Shown here: positions 48,201 through 61,140 of the stretch, piece after piece | Layout of the letters: each line of letters begins with the position of its first letter | Position numbering within the stretch: position 1 is the first letter of the stretch | Assembly: GCA_963920705.1 (NCBI GenBank) | Contig: OY987226.1 | Span: 18,385,600-18,449,599 of the forward strand | Length of the DNA stretch: 64,000 nt | Reading direction: 5' to 3' | From: Odiellus spinosus | Lineage: Eukaryota > Arthropoda > Arachnida > Opiliones > Phalangiidae | Made by a program: the position numbers and the translations under genes | Notes under the pieces: generated by a model | Database searches by the model: none | The model's input: only the letters and a program-made list of their open reading frames with translations | Told to the model about the DNA's origin: nothing

Positions 48201-48671
48201 AGACCTTTCTTAGGTTGTAACGAATAGCTTTTTCTCTTTCTCTTCATCTTCCTAATGCTCGGCTTTGCCATTTCGTTTTTGACGGCTGAGCTTGGAGTGA
48301 TTGAAGATCTCGCTGGCTCGGACTCGGAAAGAAGTCCAACTGTGACCTCATTGTTCCCTCAACCCCTTTTGGACCTCATTTGGAACACGATTCACCCCCC
48401 TTCGTTCTTAGCCTCAATGTTATCCCCACCCTTAACTGACTGGATGGTTGGTTTCGACCCAGGAATTTCTGGTTTTTAGAGAAAGACGTAACCCTCATTG
48501 TTACCGAATTTTTCTCTATTTCTCGCGCCGGCCGCCGTTAGATTTCCTACCTCAATCTTCAATCATTCATTAGTTCAGGGTTTGAAAGGGTGCGGAAAAG
48601 AAATTTAGATTTTTTTTCGAGGTCGATTCCAAATTACCAAATCGATATTGGCAGCTGGACTCGGTTTATAC

Positions 48672-48706
<35 letters not shown>

Positions 48707-49570
48707 ATCTTGGACTGATGTCAAGGCTTAAGAGATATTTCTGCCGTCATTTTCTTTAATCTGAAGTTATATTGATACCAACTTTGTGTTGTGAATTTAA
48801 ACTTGATTTGATAGCGAGCTCTAAGCTATGCCTATTTAAATCAGAGTGAATTTTTCATAGAGATAAAGACTTGCCTAGCTTTAAAGGAGTTAACATTTTA
48901 AAGTGAAATATCCGTATCTATATGGTATACTCATTTCGTAATAATTGACCTTACAAGGTTCACACTTTTTGCTATACGCGAGACGGAACCTTATAAGGTT
49001 GTTCACCTTGTAAATTTCACACTCTAAGACCCTATTTGTTACAAGATTGGGAAATTTAATCTTAATCGTGCTTAACGGATTTCTGATTTGTTTGGTAATA
49101 AATTGGTAATAAATTTTCAATTTGATTTAGGCATATACTATTATGGTTAATATAAATACAATACATATGTTGAGATATTACAAAAAGATATTGAAATTTG
49201 AGAAAATATAAAATTAAGCTGCAATTTTTAAAATCGTTTTGAATTTTCGGATCAAATTATCAAGCTAATATTGTGATGAATACAATTTTAATCAACGTTT
49301 GATGTTAATTTTTATTAGTCCTAGTTCTGTTGTTGATTTCTTGGTTGTACGTAGTTGATGAATAAGCCAGGGTACTTTCTAATTCGCGGAAGACATAGGA
49401 GCGTGGTTTTGTTAGTTAACCCGATTTAGCCTACATCACTGCTTGGTTGAATTGTTTAAACGAAGTTTAGGATCGTATGTTAGTGCCCATATGTGCAATA
49501 TTCAATTTTTTTTTAATAGCATCTAATTTCCTCAATCAGTCCGATGCTTTCCCATTTTAATAACGGCATT
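45266..49570. other. Long unassigned stretch
   Basis: Runs of T23 (47825-47847) and T25 (48672-48696) are present. A 46-codon frame at 45672-45812 and a 74-codon frame at 48255-48479 look unremarkable and match no family I know. Near 47687 TTAAAGTTGGAGCCAAAA resembles an isolated family D end. No gene supported. Confidence 0.3.
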
Positions 49571-49913
49571 CAGGGCTTCCATCTATCCCCTTTAATTCCC
49601 TGAAGTTCCTTTTTTGTCCCTAAACCACTCTAAAATCAGTATTTGGTCCCTAAATAAGCCTAATTTAAAGTTTTGGGATACATATATATTTAGATGTCTA
49701 GGTGGTACCACTGGCTTGAAAAACTTGAAGCCAGTTACAAAGAGAAATAGAGTAAAAAATAGTCCTAGCTGTTCTAAAAGAGTTTAACTTCTAGACAATA
49801 AAGGCAGACATTACTTTTTTACAAATAAAGATTTTATATCGGTCCCTATTTGGTTCCTACTTCGTAAAATGTTAGTCCCTATTTTTAAGTTTCGGATTTT
49901 TCTGGAAGCCCTG
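49571..49913. mobile_element. hAT-like MITE, CAGGGCTTCCA ends
   Basis: 343 bp with an 11-bp perfect inverted end CAGGGCTTCCA at both sides. Inside, GTCCCTA recurs three times on the left (near 49617, 49649) and right (49854, 49872), giving subterminal repeats. Flanking octamers ACGGCATT and ATAGTTCG do not match, so no target duplication is visible. Assigned to hAT by the CAGGG termini only. Confidence 0.6.
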
Positions 49914-52015
49914 ATAGTTCGAACGCGACTTGTAATAAATCAATTTAATAAAATGTCAAATTACTGGACTCGCAACTTATGCGCGGCTGCATGTTTAACG
50001 GAATATAATCTACACCAAAAATCGGACACAATTTACTAATCTAGATAAGGACGCCGGTGTAGCTCGTTTATCCCCGGCTGCCATCTTAATAATCCCTCGA
50101 GATAGGGAAGGGGGCTATGAATTTAAATGACCAATATTGACCCTAAGGTTTATCTTCTAAGGCTTAAGTCAAATCACCATTGCCTATAAATTTGTCAACG
50201 TCAAATACCTTATATATACTTGACAATGAAAATTCGCTTTTTTGACCTCCCTGCTCGCCAGAGGTCAGCGCGCTTAATTCCTCCATTTCCTATCGTGAAA
50301 ATAATCCCCGATACAATGAAGGACTCTTTGAGCCGAAATTTAACTATTTCGTATATGTATACAGGAAACGAAGCTAAATGAAGTTACGAAAAGGCCATCG
50401 ATCGAGCCATTTGGGGATTTGCAAATTATGCAATTTTCTTAACCAACTCTATATTAGGCTTATTTCCATGTGTGGAATACGATATTGTTCACTAATTCAT
50501 AGGTGTAGTAGATCATAAGTATATATGATTTTAGTACAAATTTTTAATCTATTTAGGCAAAATACAAAACGTGTTTACCATGGACACTATCCTCGTCAGG
50601 TTATGGGCAAGGCGGGGATTTGATAAAGTGAGCGGAAATCATACTTTAGGGGTACAAATAATGGCCCCGGAATGAAGGTATCAGTGGCGCAAGATGAAAT
50701 TCTGGCCTTAAGGCCTAGGCTTAAAGTGGTCTAACTAAATTAACACTGGGGCCCCTAACCAATTCCTTAAGCCCGCGTGGGCCTGCTCCCCCGTCACGAA
50801 TCAGCTCTGCTTGGCCCTCTCGTTTAAAATTCTCAGTGGCGCCACTGTTTACAAATTTATTTTGGAGCAATGTAAATTTTAAAAAATGGAATAAGTTAAA
50901 AAAAGAATCGCTGATCCATTGTTTTTGCTGACTCATTCTATCGTCCGAACAAGGCCCATGTCACGTTGTCTTTGATTTATCATTTCTTAAATAGCTCATG
51001 ATTTGATTTGACTTTGAATTTGAAAAATAAATATATTTCTCGTAAAACAGTTGACCTTAATTTGAACCGCGAAGGCACTCGGATCTTAAATATAAAATAA
51101 CGATCTATCTTGACAATAAGAAAAACAAAAGTTACGTTTGAACGGAGAGGGGGGCGGATCAGTTCTCTTGTTAAAGATAAGTCCTTATGGCAAGTTCATA
51201 AAATAAATCCGGAGGCTGAGAAACCGGAAATCTAGCATCACTCATCTCTCGAGTCGCGCAGTCAACCGAGCAAGGAGCCTAGGATTTAGGGATCGTAATA
51301 GACTTTCCACCGATAGTACATGGTATACTCGCGATTGCGTGGTCAAGGATGGATGTAAAGCGTATCCCTACACCTTCTGTTAGGATCATCTCTTTTTTCG
51401 GGCCGCAAAGCTCTTCATGATGCCAAGAGTTTTTTTTTTCTTCTAGTCCCTTCCCGATAACGTTTCGGCGATCCGCTAGTGTCGAACTTCGAAGCCTCGA
51501 AGGCGAGTTTGCTAGGACTAGCTTACAGTCAAGATAGGAAAGACTTCAGGCATCTATGGTTCTTCCGTTATAATCAAAACTAATGGGTCCAGTTTCCTCC
51601 TCTCGGCGCTCCAAGTTTATATAGGTGGGGGTATCATATTTCACTTATTAATTGCTTCAAATCCCTTTCTTGCCAAGCTATCGGTGCGGGAGCTATAGTG
51701 ACCAAAGTTTCCTCGTCATCACTGCTTATGATTTTTTTTATCTTCTCCTTCTTAAAAGGTATCTAAATTATTATCTAAGAAGGTGTAAGATTTTGACCAT
51801 CAGAAATTAATGGATGGGTGTCAGGATGTTGGGATGATGGGTAGATTTAATCCTTACTAATTTTGAGAGAACTATATAAGACCGAAATGATGGTTTTAAT
51901 TTTGTATTCGGTGTGCTAGTAAATTTAAAAGTAACTGAAAAACTATCTGTATTTTATCGTTTTATCTCACTGATGAAGTTCTTATTTTTCTGGGAAATAT
52001 CAAACTTAGTTTTAT
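49914..52015. other. Unassigned intergenic stretch
   Basis: No gene or repeat recognised. GC is slightly raised at 51220-51560. Confidence 0.35.
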
Positions 52016-52459
52016 CCCAAGTAAATCATCCTTCAAGTTTGTAAAACGACGTACTGCGAGTGACGATGAAGTGAGTCCGATTTTCTCAGTCCATGGTTCC
52101 ACCATAAGTATTGCGAAATTTGTACAGGAAGGCGGTCAGGCCCAGTATATTCTTTCTAGAGTAAATCAGACTCGAAATCGCGACGGCCGGGCGAGACACG
52201 CTCCTTCGTTTCGCGAGAGAGTTGTTTTCCGTCGATACACTTCCACCCCCGTAAACGTCAAGACAGTTCAGTACAATATTAACACCGCCTACTTAGTTCC
52301 AATCTCAACCGCTTGACAGTGCAATTTCTAATTCCATATCTCGACCGTTTGGATTTATTGCTCTCCCCCTTCGGGCGAAAGCTCCGACTACAAAACTTTC
52401 AGAACCATATACCAATCATAATACGCCTTGTTGTAAACTTGAAGTATGATTTACCTGTG
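52016..52459 (+). mobile_element. Family E MITE with 7-bp target duplication, copy 3
   Basis: Flanked by a perfect 7-bp duplication GTTTTAT (52009-52015 and 52460-52466). The ends are CCCAAGTAAATCATCC and the complement of CACAGGTAAATCATAC. It lies in the same direction as copy 1 and shares GACGATGAAG, GGCCCAGTATATTCTTTC, CGGGCGAGACACGCTCC and CACCGCCTACTTAGTTCCAA. Length 444 bp. An 81-codon frame here overlaps that of copy 1 only in part. Confidence 0.9.
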
Positions 52460-55400
52460 GTTTTATTCTATTATTAAAATTTTATATGATGGGCTAAATA
52501 TTAATTTATAATTATGTTTAATTTTAAATTAACTACTCTTTATTTATGTAAGTTATACTTCGGTATATATAAATATCCCATTTAACATTTTTTTAACAGC
52601 TTGTAGAAAACTTGATAAGCTATTATACAAGCTATTAATTTATAAAATTGACTATTAACGTAAAATATTTGAAAAGCTATAGTATCTAATTAAAGCTTTA
52701 ATATTAAACTCGTATTAAGGATCGCGCTAGTTTAAGTTAAGCGGAATTAATGTTCCATATCGCCTTATATTATACACTGCTTCCAATTTTAATATTAAAA
52801 TTACCCGATTTTAATTTTCCCACGCTGATCGGTTAAAATTCCTTAAAGCGTTTAATTTTGAAATCCCCCTCTGGGAAAGTATACCTCGGGGAGTATAAGA
52901 GGACTATCGTAGTTATCGCCTAAATAGCATCATAGCCAAAAAAAAAAAGTCAAAAACTTATCTATAAGAGTCAGCTCTTTTTTGATGGGAACCGCCAGCC
53001 GCTTGGCTATTAAAACTATATATACTATACAACATTATGCACAAGAAGTGTTGGCAACAAGTTTCCTTTCTCTATGAGGTTATATCATCTCGTATCATTC
53101 CGCCTCAAGTTTTCCCCATTATGTAAAGTCTTTCCGTTAAACAGTTCATATATAGAATAAATTCCTGAACTCGGCTAGCTTTGGTTTTTACTATAGTTTC
53201 GGTTGTTGTACGTTAAGCACTCGATCTTAACGTATTTTACGCTGGCAACATTTTTCTCTTATAGTTTTTACTTCTTCTTCGTGTTTGGAAGATGGAGAGA
53301 GCTATTCCATCCTCATCCTTCATCCCGCAATCATTCTCTGATTACTCCGTTGATTATTCTGCCTATTTGCCCGCCCGCTCCTATTTCAACTCGCGAAACA
53401 TTCGCACGTGCGTGATCTATGGAGCCATAAGTCCCTCCCAATTTTAAATAGATAGTATCAGTACCAGCTTAACTTTCAAATTTTAATTGAAACGCAATTA
53501 AGACTCGAAATTATTTATGTAGGAGACATGATATTTGTTATAAACTTTCCTAAAACGCAAAATATCTCGTGAAATATTAATTTGGACAATATTATGACAT
53601 CATTCTGTGGCGGAGATAGATTTCTTTATCAATTATTGGCCCCCTTTTTTGAATTATTGGGTTCTTACGTTATAAGCTTTGAAACCGAGTAATTCTCTCG
53701 AATTGGCAATTTTTGGACAATTTATAATGATATTTCTAAGAGCTCTTGAGCTTCACGGGCCCTTTAATGAAATAAATATGGACGTGAACTAGCCCTGGCG
53801 CCGATACTGAGCTGAAAAATGTTACAAAACTGAATGAAGCTTGTGGCTTTCAAATCAAACTCTATATGCGATTTTTAAGTCATAAACTTAATTATTCGAT
53901 AATCCGAGTGATTTTGCGATGCAGGGAATATTTTCTCGATGCCATATAACATGTTAATATGAAGAATTATCTAACCCAAATGCTCGTGGTACTATCTATT
54001 TAAAGGAAGATCTATATAGACAGAAAAATTGCGTATCTCTTTTCCCAGCATTGAATCTTTAAGGACAACAGTGCCTAAGAAGGGGGGGAGGCTCTACCAT
54101 TTAAACCGTGATAGCTGGTACATATTAGACTAAAAATATGTGTATACGAGGCGCGTAACCGTCTCGGGATCTAAATTTTAATAAATTCCGCCCGTCGCGA
54201 ATTGTCGGTGCGTATTTTTTTTCGAGACGGAGGGATATAGGACTAGCTCTTTTGGTGCATGATGAATCGGTTTCTGTTTCTTCAAAAAGATTCTCAGTTC
54301 TCGTTTCTTCTTGACGCGGCGAACGTCTTCGCAGCCGTGGCGGCGTTTCCTATTGCCAGGGCATATGGCCCCGTCGGAAGCTCGGCGGAAAAAGCTTAGA
54401 AACTTTATCCCCCAAAAAAGCGGAGCTGATCCTAGCTACAGGGCTGTATATCTCGGCTTGCGGCGGTGCTGAAGTTTGGATGTTATATCTGTCTACGGAC
54501 TGTTGGTTTCGTAACGTATCGGAGGCCAAAAAGCGGGCCAAGACTAATTCCTCTCGCTCTTCTTTTAAAGATCTAGTGATGGGGATGCCGAGGAGGATGG
54601 GGATCAGAGTCCTTAAGAATTCCTCAATTAGTGCGAGAGCGCGCGCGCTTATCCGTACGGGATCGTGGTAGAGCGCTATCTCTCTCCCAGTCTCGGATTC
54701 TAATTTTGTCCCATAATGTTTCTAGTACAACCATTTGAAAGAAACGATTCACTGGTTGGCGACCATCGTCATAAAGAGGCTTAAGATAGATCTCTTATAC
54801 TGCATGGTGAATCCCTTTTCACGGCGCATTACTCTTGGCCCAATCTTTCGAATCTTATTGCCTCCATCGCAACACATATTCTTCTGTTTGCGTTTTTCTT
54901 ACGAGATTTAACACGTAGCGCATTGTACGTAGTTTTCACTTAAGCGGGAAACGACTTTCCCCCTGTGTTGCCAGTCTCTGAAGAGCCTAACACAAAGCGG
55001 AGAGAAAATAAATTGTTGCAGTCTGGTACTCTTCGTTGTTCAATACACTATTTTAGCATTACCTTTGGCCACATAGCGGCCGTTGTGCAAACTGGCCGAA
55101 GGGTCGGACACTTGCCTTTGTTTATTGTGAACGGAATTGAAGGACTTTCAAAGCTATTTTTGGGAGTGATTTTGGGATTTCAATGTTCATTTACCATAGA
55201 GAACTTTCAGGGATTAAGGATTATGGCCAAAGTCATACGGCCGCCTACTAGGTACAAATTTCCGTCCCCCTTACACCAATGCCAAATAGTTCTTCTTGCA
55301 TGTATACTAGGTCATCGCTTCGAACGCAAGCATAGGCACATTGCGGAATATTTAAATCGTTTGTTCGGTTCTTGGCACATAGAGAAACTGGCAAATCCGC

Positions 55401-58400
55401 GGAGAAGGTAAAGCTGGAAAAGAGGGTTGGAATTCTCTCTACATCCTTTAGTTGATCTCAATGCTAAGTTGTAGTTCATTTCGTTACATTCGGACTTCGT
55501 TATAAAAGTGTTATCATTTTAAACACGACCATTTGTCTATTAAATCTCTTAAATGATTTTAGTATCCGAATTATGTCTTTCCAAACTGATCCCATTTTTG
55601 TAAGCAGATATTTACGGGTTAACCGAGTAATTACTTGAAAATTAGTTTTAATTTATTATTTAAACGACTATTCGTTTAAAAAAGCGCTTCACAGTTGGCT
55701 AGCAGATAGAAGGCGCATTTAAAAACAGATACAAAAATTATGTATATAACTTTCCTTCAGATAAGTGCTTAACCGGTATTTGTTGCTCGTAGTTAGATTA
55801 ATATAATCCCTTAATCCGATTTAGAACCAGTTAAAAAATATCAATTTTATTTGTTGACCGAACAGATATCTGGTCTCAGTTTTATTTCAAATCAATAAAC
55901 TCTCTTATGTAAAAAGTGTTAATTCTATCCTTCGTGTGTCAAAGTACACTTAGTCAGCCAACATTCAGGGGTATATTGAGGGTATTTTGTTATTTTTTTT
56001 TAAAAACAAAAGCCTTGAAGTCATGAATAAGTTATTGTTTTGGGAAAGTGAAAGATTCCTCGTTTTTCTGTTTCAAGCCGAGGGTTTTGTTTTCTGTTTT
56101 TTTCTTTATCCCTTGCCGAAATAATTGGCGAAAGTCGAGAAGCGCGACTCAAATTGTTGGCGGCTTCCTTTTAAATCGAAAACTAGTTCATTCTGATTTT
56201 GATAGCGAACAAATATTTCCGCTCCAAGGGCTTTATACAAGCAACCGAAATCGCTTAGAACTAGAGAGAGATTGAGACTAAATTTTTTTATCAAGGACCT
56301 TTTTATTTAAAAACCACATTTCTTGGCATTGGTGGAAAACAGTTTCCGATGGCTTCTTTTTTCAAGGCATACTGGTACGCGTTTAAAAATATTTTGTAAA
56401 TTATTTTATAGTTTTTGTTATCCTGCAATAATTAAACCTTAGAAAAAGCAGACGTTCATGCGAAATGAGTGTCAAAATTTATTTTGTGTGTATGCCAAAA
56501 ATAATTCATAATTCCATTCCCCCGTTATGATTATCTTAATATAACTAAATTAATTAAAAATAATTTAATTTATTTAACTATATTTATACCTAAACGTAAA
56601 TTATGATAAATCAACTCTGTCGTTACAATTTTAATCTCATTTAAATAAATCTTACGAAAAAAAAAAGTCGAAGAATAAAATAGGGGAGAAAATGGACCAT
56701 ACATATCAAATTTAAAAACCAAATGAAATCTTTATTTTCACTTGTCATTTTTCCCATTCGTGGGAATTAATTTGATTGGAAAAATTCAGACGTTATAAAT
56801 GGGGTAAATAAATTTTGAACTTTAGGTATTTATGGAACCTGGTGGGAGCAATGAAGTATAATTAAAACTTAACTTAGTTTCAGTACCCCTTTAAGCGCAA
56901 AAATCCCTGACTGAGTATAAGAAGAAGAAGAAAAAAAAAATAATCTCATCTCGGTAAAGTCTCGAAGTTTTTCCCTGTGCCGACTTTATAAGTCCGTCGC
57001 GTTGCGTTGTAGCGGGTGCCAGGAGGGTGGGAAATTTTGAAAGCGTACAACAGTTGCCTCTATTTTGGCATTTTCTTATCTAGACCTTATTTTTTCCCCT
57101 CCCCCATTCGCTTTTCCTTCATATTTTTTTTTCGGCACTAACCTCGGAAGTTAAACAGATTTAGAAACAGGAGTCGCGAGCACTCCCCCGTTTGACTCTT
57201 ACTCTAACCTTAATCCGATATAACTCGCGTTTTTGGGTCTAAGAGTTCAATCTAAATCGGAATAACGGTGACGTAATAGGTCCCATCGTATATGTCGTAA
57301 TGACAATTTTTGTCGAGGCAAAAAATCTTTCTTTTGTTCGAAATTCGGAGCTGGGGGAAATCGTCACCTGGATTTTCTGGTCTCGAAGTTGTTCTCCGCT
57401 TCGCTCCCGAGCAGGTGAAATCATCCATCATTCCTACTTTTAAAATGACACTCGCAAAAACTTGGGCCCAAAAGAGACACAAATTTTTCTCACCACGCCT
57501 ACTTCTTCTTCCACTTCCAACTTCAACTTTGGGACATTTGGGGGAATTTTTTTTATCCTTCTCGGAATCTCGGTAATGTAAAATCAATGGTGCGTAAACC
57601 CAGGGAAAGAAAGTATGAAACTCCAATTGCACAAATTCTCGCGATAAGCCAATATTTAACTGACCAAGTTTAATCTTAAACATGTTATGGTCTGAACGGG
57701 ACTTTCGGCGCGAATCACGTGACGTGACTTTCTTAAAATCATCTTTTGAAAAGTATGAATTTAAAATTAAGGGAAAAAACTAGTTTTTTAGGTACACATC
57801 GATACATCTTGAGTCTCGGCTTAGGACTGATGGATAAGCACTCGAATTTGTCCAATCGCTCGGTAAAAATTTTTATTGTTAAGATCTTTCTCTACTTAAA
57901 AATTTCCGAGGGATGACTCCAATTTTTCGTGAATTTCCCACGCGAGACAGCCGTAGACGTTTATTTCTGGGTATAGCCGCGTGCCTGGCGTCCGCGAAGT
58001 ATGCCGGGATAATACATTGTTAATCTTGATGGATTGGCCATCTTAACCAATAAAAAGCTTGGCAAGTTTTCTTTTTCCATCTTGCATCAGAATTGCGCTC
58101 GTATTTGGGTTCCTTTTGAATGAAGGTGGACCTCCCATGGGATATACTTTTAAACTTCTCTTCCCCCCTCTATCACCCCTCCCCCAACCTCGCTTATCAT
58201 ATCAAATATTCAATGTTTACCATATACCATCTGAAAAATCAGGTTACTTTTGTCAGCGCATAGAATGCTAGCTACCAGGGGTCTAGGAACCTATGGGGTC
58301 AAGGGGCAATGTCCCCCTGAAATTTTTAATTTTGACTCTTTCCTCCTCCCCTTGAAAAGGCGTCTATTAATTTGAATCCCCTACCCCCAAAGCGTCGATT

Positions 58401-59218
58401 AATTCCTAGTAAGGCACTGAAGAAGATTTCGACAGTAAACCCAACTAAAAACCGTAATAGGACTAATAGGTTAAAAATTAATCTAAGATGACACGTGATT
58501 TGATAAAAATAAAAACTGTTTTCGTTTTAAAAATTGGCTATATTGACAATTATGTTAATAGAAAATTATGAATAACAAAACGTGGCGTTCATAAGCATCC
58601 TCTAACGGCAAACAGTGACAAAAGAAGGAATTAAACAAATCGCATGATATTCTTTATCCATAGTTCCTAACTATGCCACTCTTTGCCTTGGAAGTAAGCT
58701 TTTCAACGCTAGGATTTGTTATTCATCTTCATCTATAGATAGGTGCCCATTGTTAATAGTTTTAGGCATATTAGATGATAGGTAGCTTCCGATGTACAAT
58801 ATCTCGTTAAGCCTAAATCTAAAATATAGCCCAAAATTCGAGTAAAAATTACCCAGATTTTTCCGCCATTAATGTTTGCAAAAAAGCTACCAAAAAATGA
58901 CTTTTAGAAGTGGAATATATATATCTTATATATGGAATGGCTTTATCAGCCAGATGGCCATTGCATTTTTAGGAAGGGGAATGAATTTTGGTGCAGGAAA
59001 AATCAGGCACGAAGTTCTATATATCTTTATAAGAGAAGGTTCCTTCGTTTTTTCACAGACTAAACATTGTCTGCAGCCCAACCCAAGAATCTTCTTTTTC
59101 TCTCACGCGCTAGAATATATACATCTAGAAGAAGTTAGCCCACCATCCCTTCCTTAACTCTTATAACAATCAAAAGTTCAACATGCCCGCCCAAAAGTTA
59201 CGTCCCTTTTCTTTCGAG

Positions 59219-59256
<38 letters not shown>

Positions 59257-59737
59257 ATCCAATATATACCAGATAGAAATTCCCGAAAAAAAATCTTTTC
59301 TAGGCCTCGAACACCCCGAAAACCGGCTCTCTGAAGCTTTTACATACGCTCGAACAGCTAGTTGTTTTTTTTTCTTAACTTCAGACCTCTTGTTTCAACG
59401 CGTAAAGGTTAATTTTCTTCGCGAAAGGCCAGATTTTTAAAGGAAAATAGGGAAAGGCCAATATTTCTTTGAGAATGATTGAAGTTGAAAATATAATAAT
59501 AAAAAGAAAAAGATATTTGAACCCTCAATGTTTTACGTAAATTTTTTAGACACTTTTAGTGTTATTGCTTTATCACGTTAAATTCTACGAGTTGAATGAT
59601 TAAAGTGAGGCTGTCATGAACTACAAATTAAAATTGAGTAGCCTTTTCCGAAATATCGTTAAAAAACAATTCACTTTATATATAAAAAATTAGGGCGACA
59701 GTAAAAAATTCATATTTTATTATTGCCATTTTCGAAA
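52460..59737. other. Long unassigned stretch
   Basis: A CpG-richer segment lies at 54280-54680. Open frames at 54965-55411 (148 codons, plus) and 57252-57683 (143 codons, minus) match no domain I know and have no splice or promoter context I can support. TTAAAGGAAGATC near 53999 and TTAAAGGAAAATA near 59438 look like lone TTAA-type ends. One TTAAGCCTAA decamer lies at 58807-58816. Confidence 0.3.
59219..59254 (+). repeat. A36 homopolymer
   Basis: Thirty-six A in a row. It might be a retrotransposed poly(A) tail, but the 300 bp upstream show no SINE, LINE or processed-gene sequence and no flanking duplication is clear. Confidence 0.95.
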
Positions 59738-60008
59738 TTTTTAAAATAAATTCCCTATAATACTACGTCATCATTATAGTCACGTGGCTATTGTAGAGCC
59801 TATAATTGATTCTCGCGCGTTCTGACACGTCATTAGGTTGCTTATTCGTAAAAATATTTAGTCCAGAAAGTTCTACCTTCCGTATGAAAATTATCATATA
59901 TCGGGAATATTATTACCTATATATTTTTGACATTTTCTAAAGAACGTGTCAACCCAGAGGTATAAAATTTTGAACATGACGTTTTAATAGTTCTATAAAA
60001 CTAAAATA
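59738..60008 (+). repeat. Interspersed repeat F, copy 2 (uninterrupted)
   Basis: Aligns with 5558-5935 without its insertion: TTAAAATAAATTCCC, CACGTGGCTATTGTAGAGCC, TTTAGTCCAGAAAG and AGAGGTATAAAATTTTGAAC are shared. It preserves the pre-insertion site at about 59936-59944. Confidence 0.7.
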
Positions 60009-60719
60009 ATACATAATAGGCAATGTAAAAAAATTGGGGAGAGCCTCTCTTTAGACTTTTTAAAGACATTGTGAAATTCCATTTCAAAGAGTTTACTCGA
60101 AACTTTGAAAACTGTAGGCTGGAAATGAAATGCGGGTCATTATCGAAACCAGAATTTTCAATTTTAATTGAAGGACTACCCTATAGACAGATTCTATTTC
60201 GCGATAAGAGCTAAGTCTAAGATTAGTTAAAAACTTTAAGCCCATGAAATTTATTTAAGATCGACTAAAATACCTATTTTTGGAGTCACTAGCCCTTCAA
60301 TTTAAAAATATGACGTTCACTTAGTTACGGAGGAATCTGAGACTCTTAATATATATGGGCTAATGTCGAATTTAAATTCGCATCATAAATTGGTCCCGAA
60401 ACTTTTGGATTAAATTATATTTTTATCGCAAGCGATTTGAGACTCTCGAGAAAGCAATCGAAAACTTAATTTATAACACGCAGGTGCCCGACTAACATCG
60501 AAAAAGAAAATAAATTAGTAGGCGTATGGAATGGTACCGCCCCGATATAAAAGATTTGACCTTCAAAGGTCAAACGGGTTGGCCATTTGATCGGATTTTC
60601 CAAGAAAAACGATCGCCCTCGTTTTCCCCTCAGAGCCATCATCTTATAGAGAAATTCCTTCTTTATTCTATTGCCTATTATCAATTACATAATGATGAAA
60701 ATTGCGCGCTTACTCTTAA
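60009..60719. other. Unassigned intergenic stretch
   Basis: No gene recognised. Ends at TTAA 60716-60719. Confidence 0.4.
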
Positions 60720-61140
60720 AGGGACTAGGAAACCTGCTGGGTTCCAGAATTACGAGTTCAACCAGAAGCCGATTAAACCCTCCTTTGAAGTCTATTACTC
60801 CCGGGTCTTGTCTACCCCTCTCTGTATGGGTTAGTTTCAAAAAGCGCGATTCGTACGCCTCCTAACGGTAGATATTTTTGGAGCGGGAGTTCGTCGAGCG
60901 AATATCTCTAGCAGCCTTGGAGTTCGTCAACCAAACGTCGTCGTTTGTGGAGAGAGAGAATTTTCAATTTTCCGTAGACAGGGGGGTATGAAGTAGTACC
61001 CCTCTGATCTCGTAAAATTGTGAATTTTACCCATACAGAGAGGCGCACTATATGGAACATTAGAGTAGTAGACTTCAAAGGAGGGTTTCATCGGCTTCTG
61101 GTTCAACTCGTAAACGAACCTTCTTGGTTTCCAAAAGTAT
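60720..61140. mobile_element. TTAA-type inverted-repeat element with AGGGACTAGGAAACC end
   Basis: The left end AGGGACTAGGAAACCTGCTG follows TTAA at 60716-60719. The left arm (to about 60835) is matched in inverted form at 61017-61135: CGAGTTCAACCAGAAGCCGA, ACCCTCCTTTGAAGTCTA and CCTCTCTGTATGGGT occur in both arms. The right terminus is eroded after GGTTTCCAAAAG. The unpaired middle is about 180 bp. A 102-codon frame over the left arm is an artefact. Confidence 0.75.

Noticed and set aside
48255-48479. 74-codon frame with a pyrimidine-rich upstream tract
   Set aside because: There is no AG acceptor next to the tract, no donor and no recognisable product.
54965-55411. 148-codon plus-strand open frame
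   Set aside because: No family recognised and no supporting signals; the surrounding DNA shows no other coding evidence.
57252-57683. 143-codon minus-strand open frame overlapping shorter frames on both strands
   Set aside because: Featureless product and no conserved motif; overlapping frames on both strands reflect locally higher GC.
59219-59254. Poly(A) tail of a retrogene or LINE
   Set aside because: The sequence upstream has no recognisable element body and no flanking target duplication was found.
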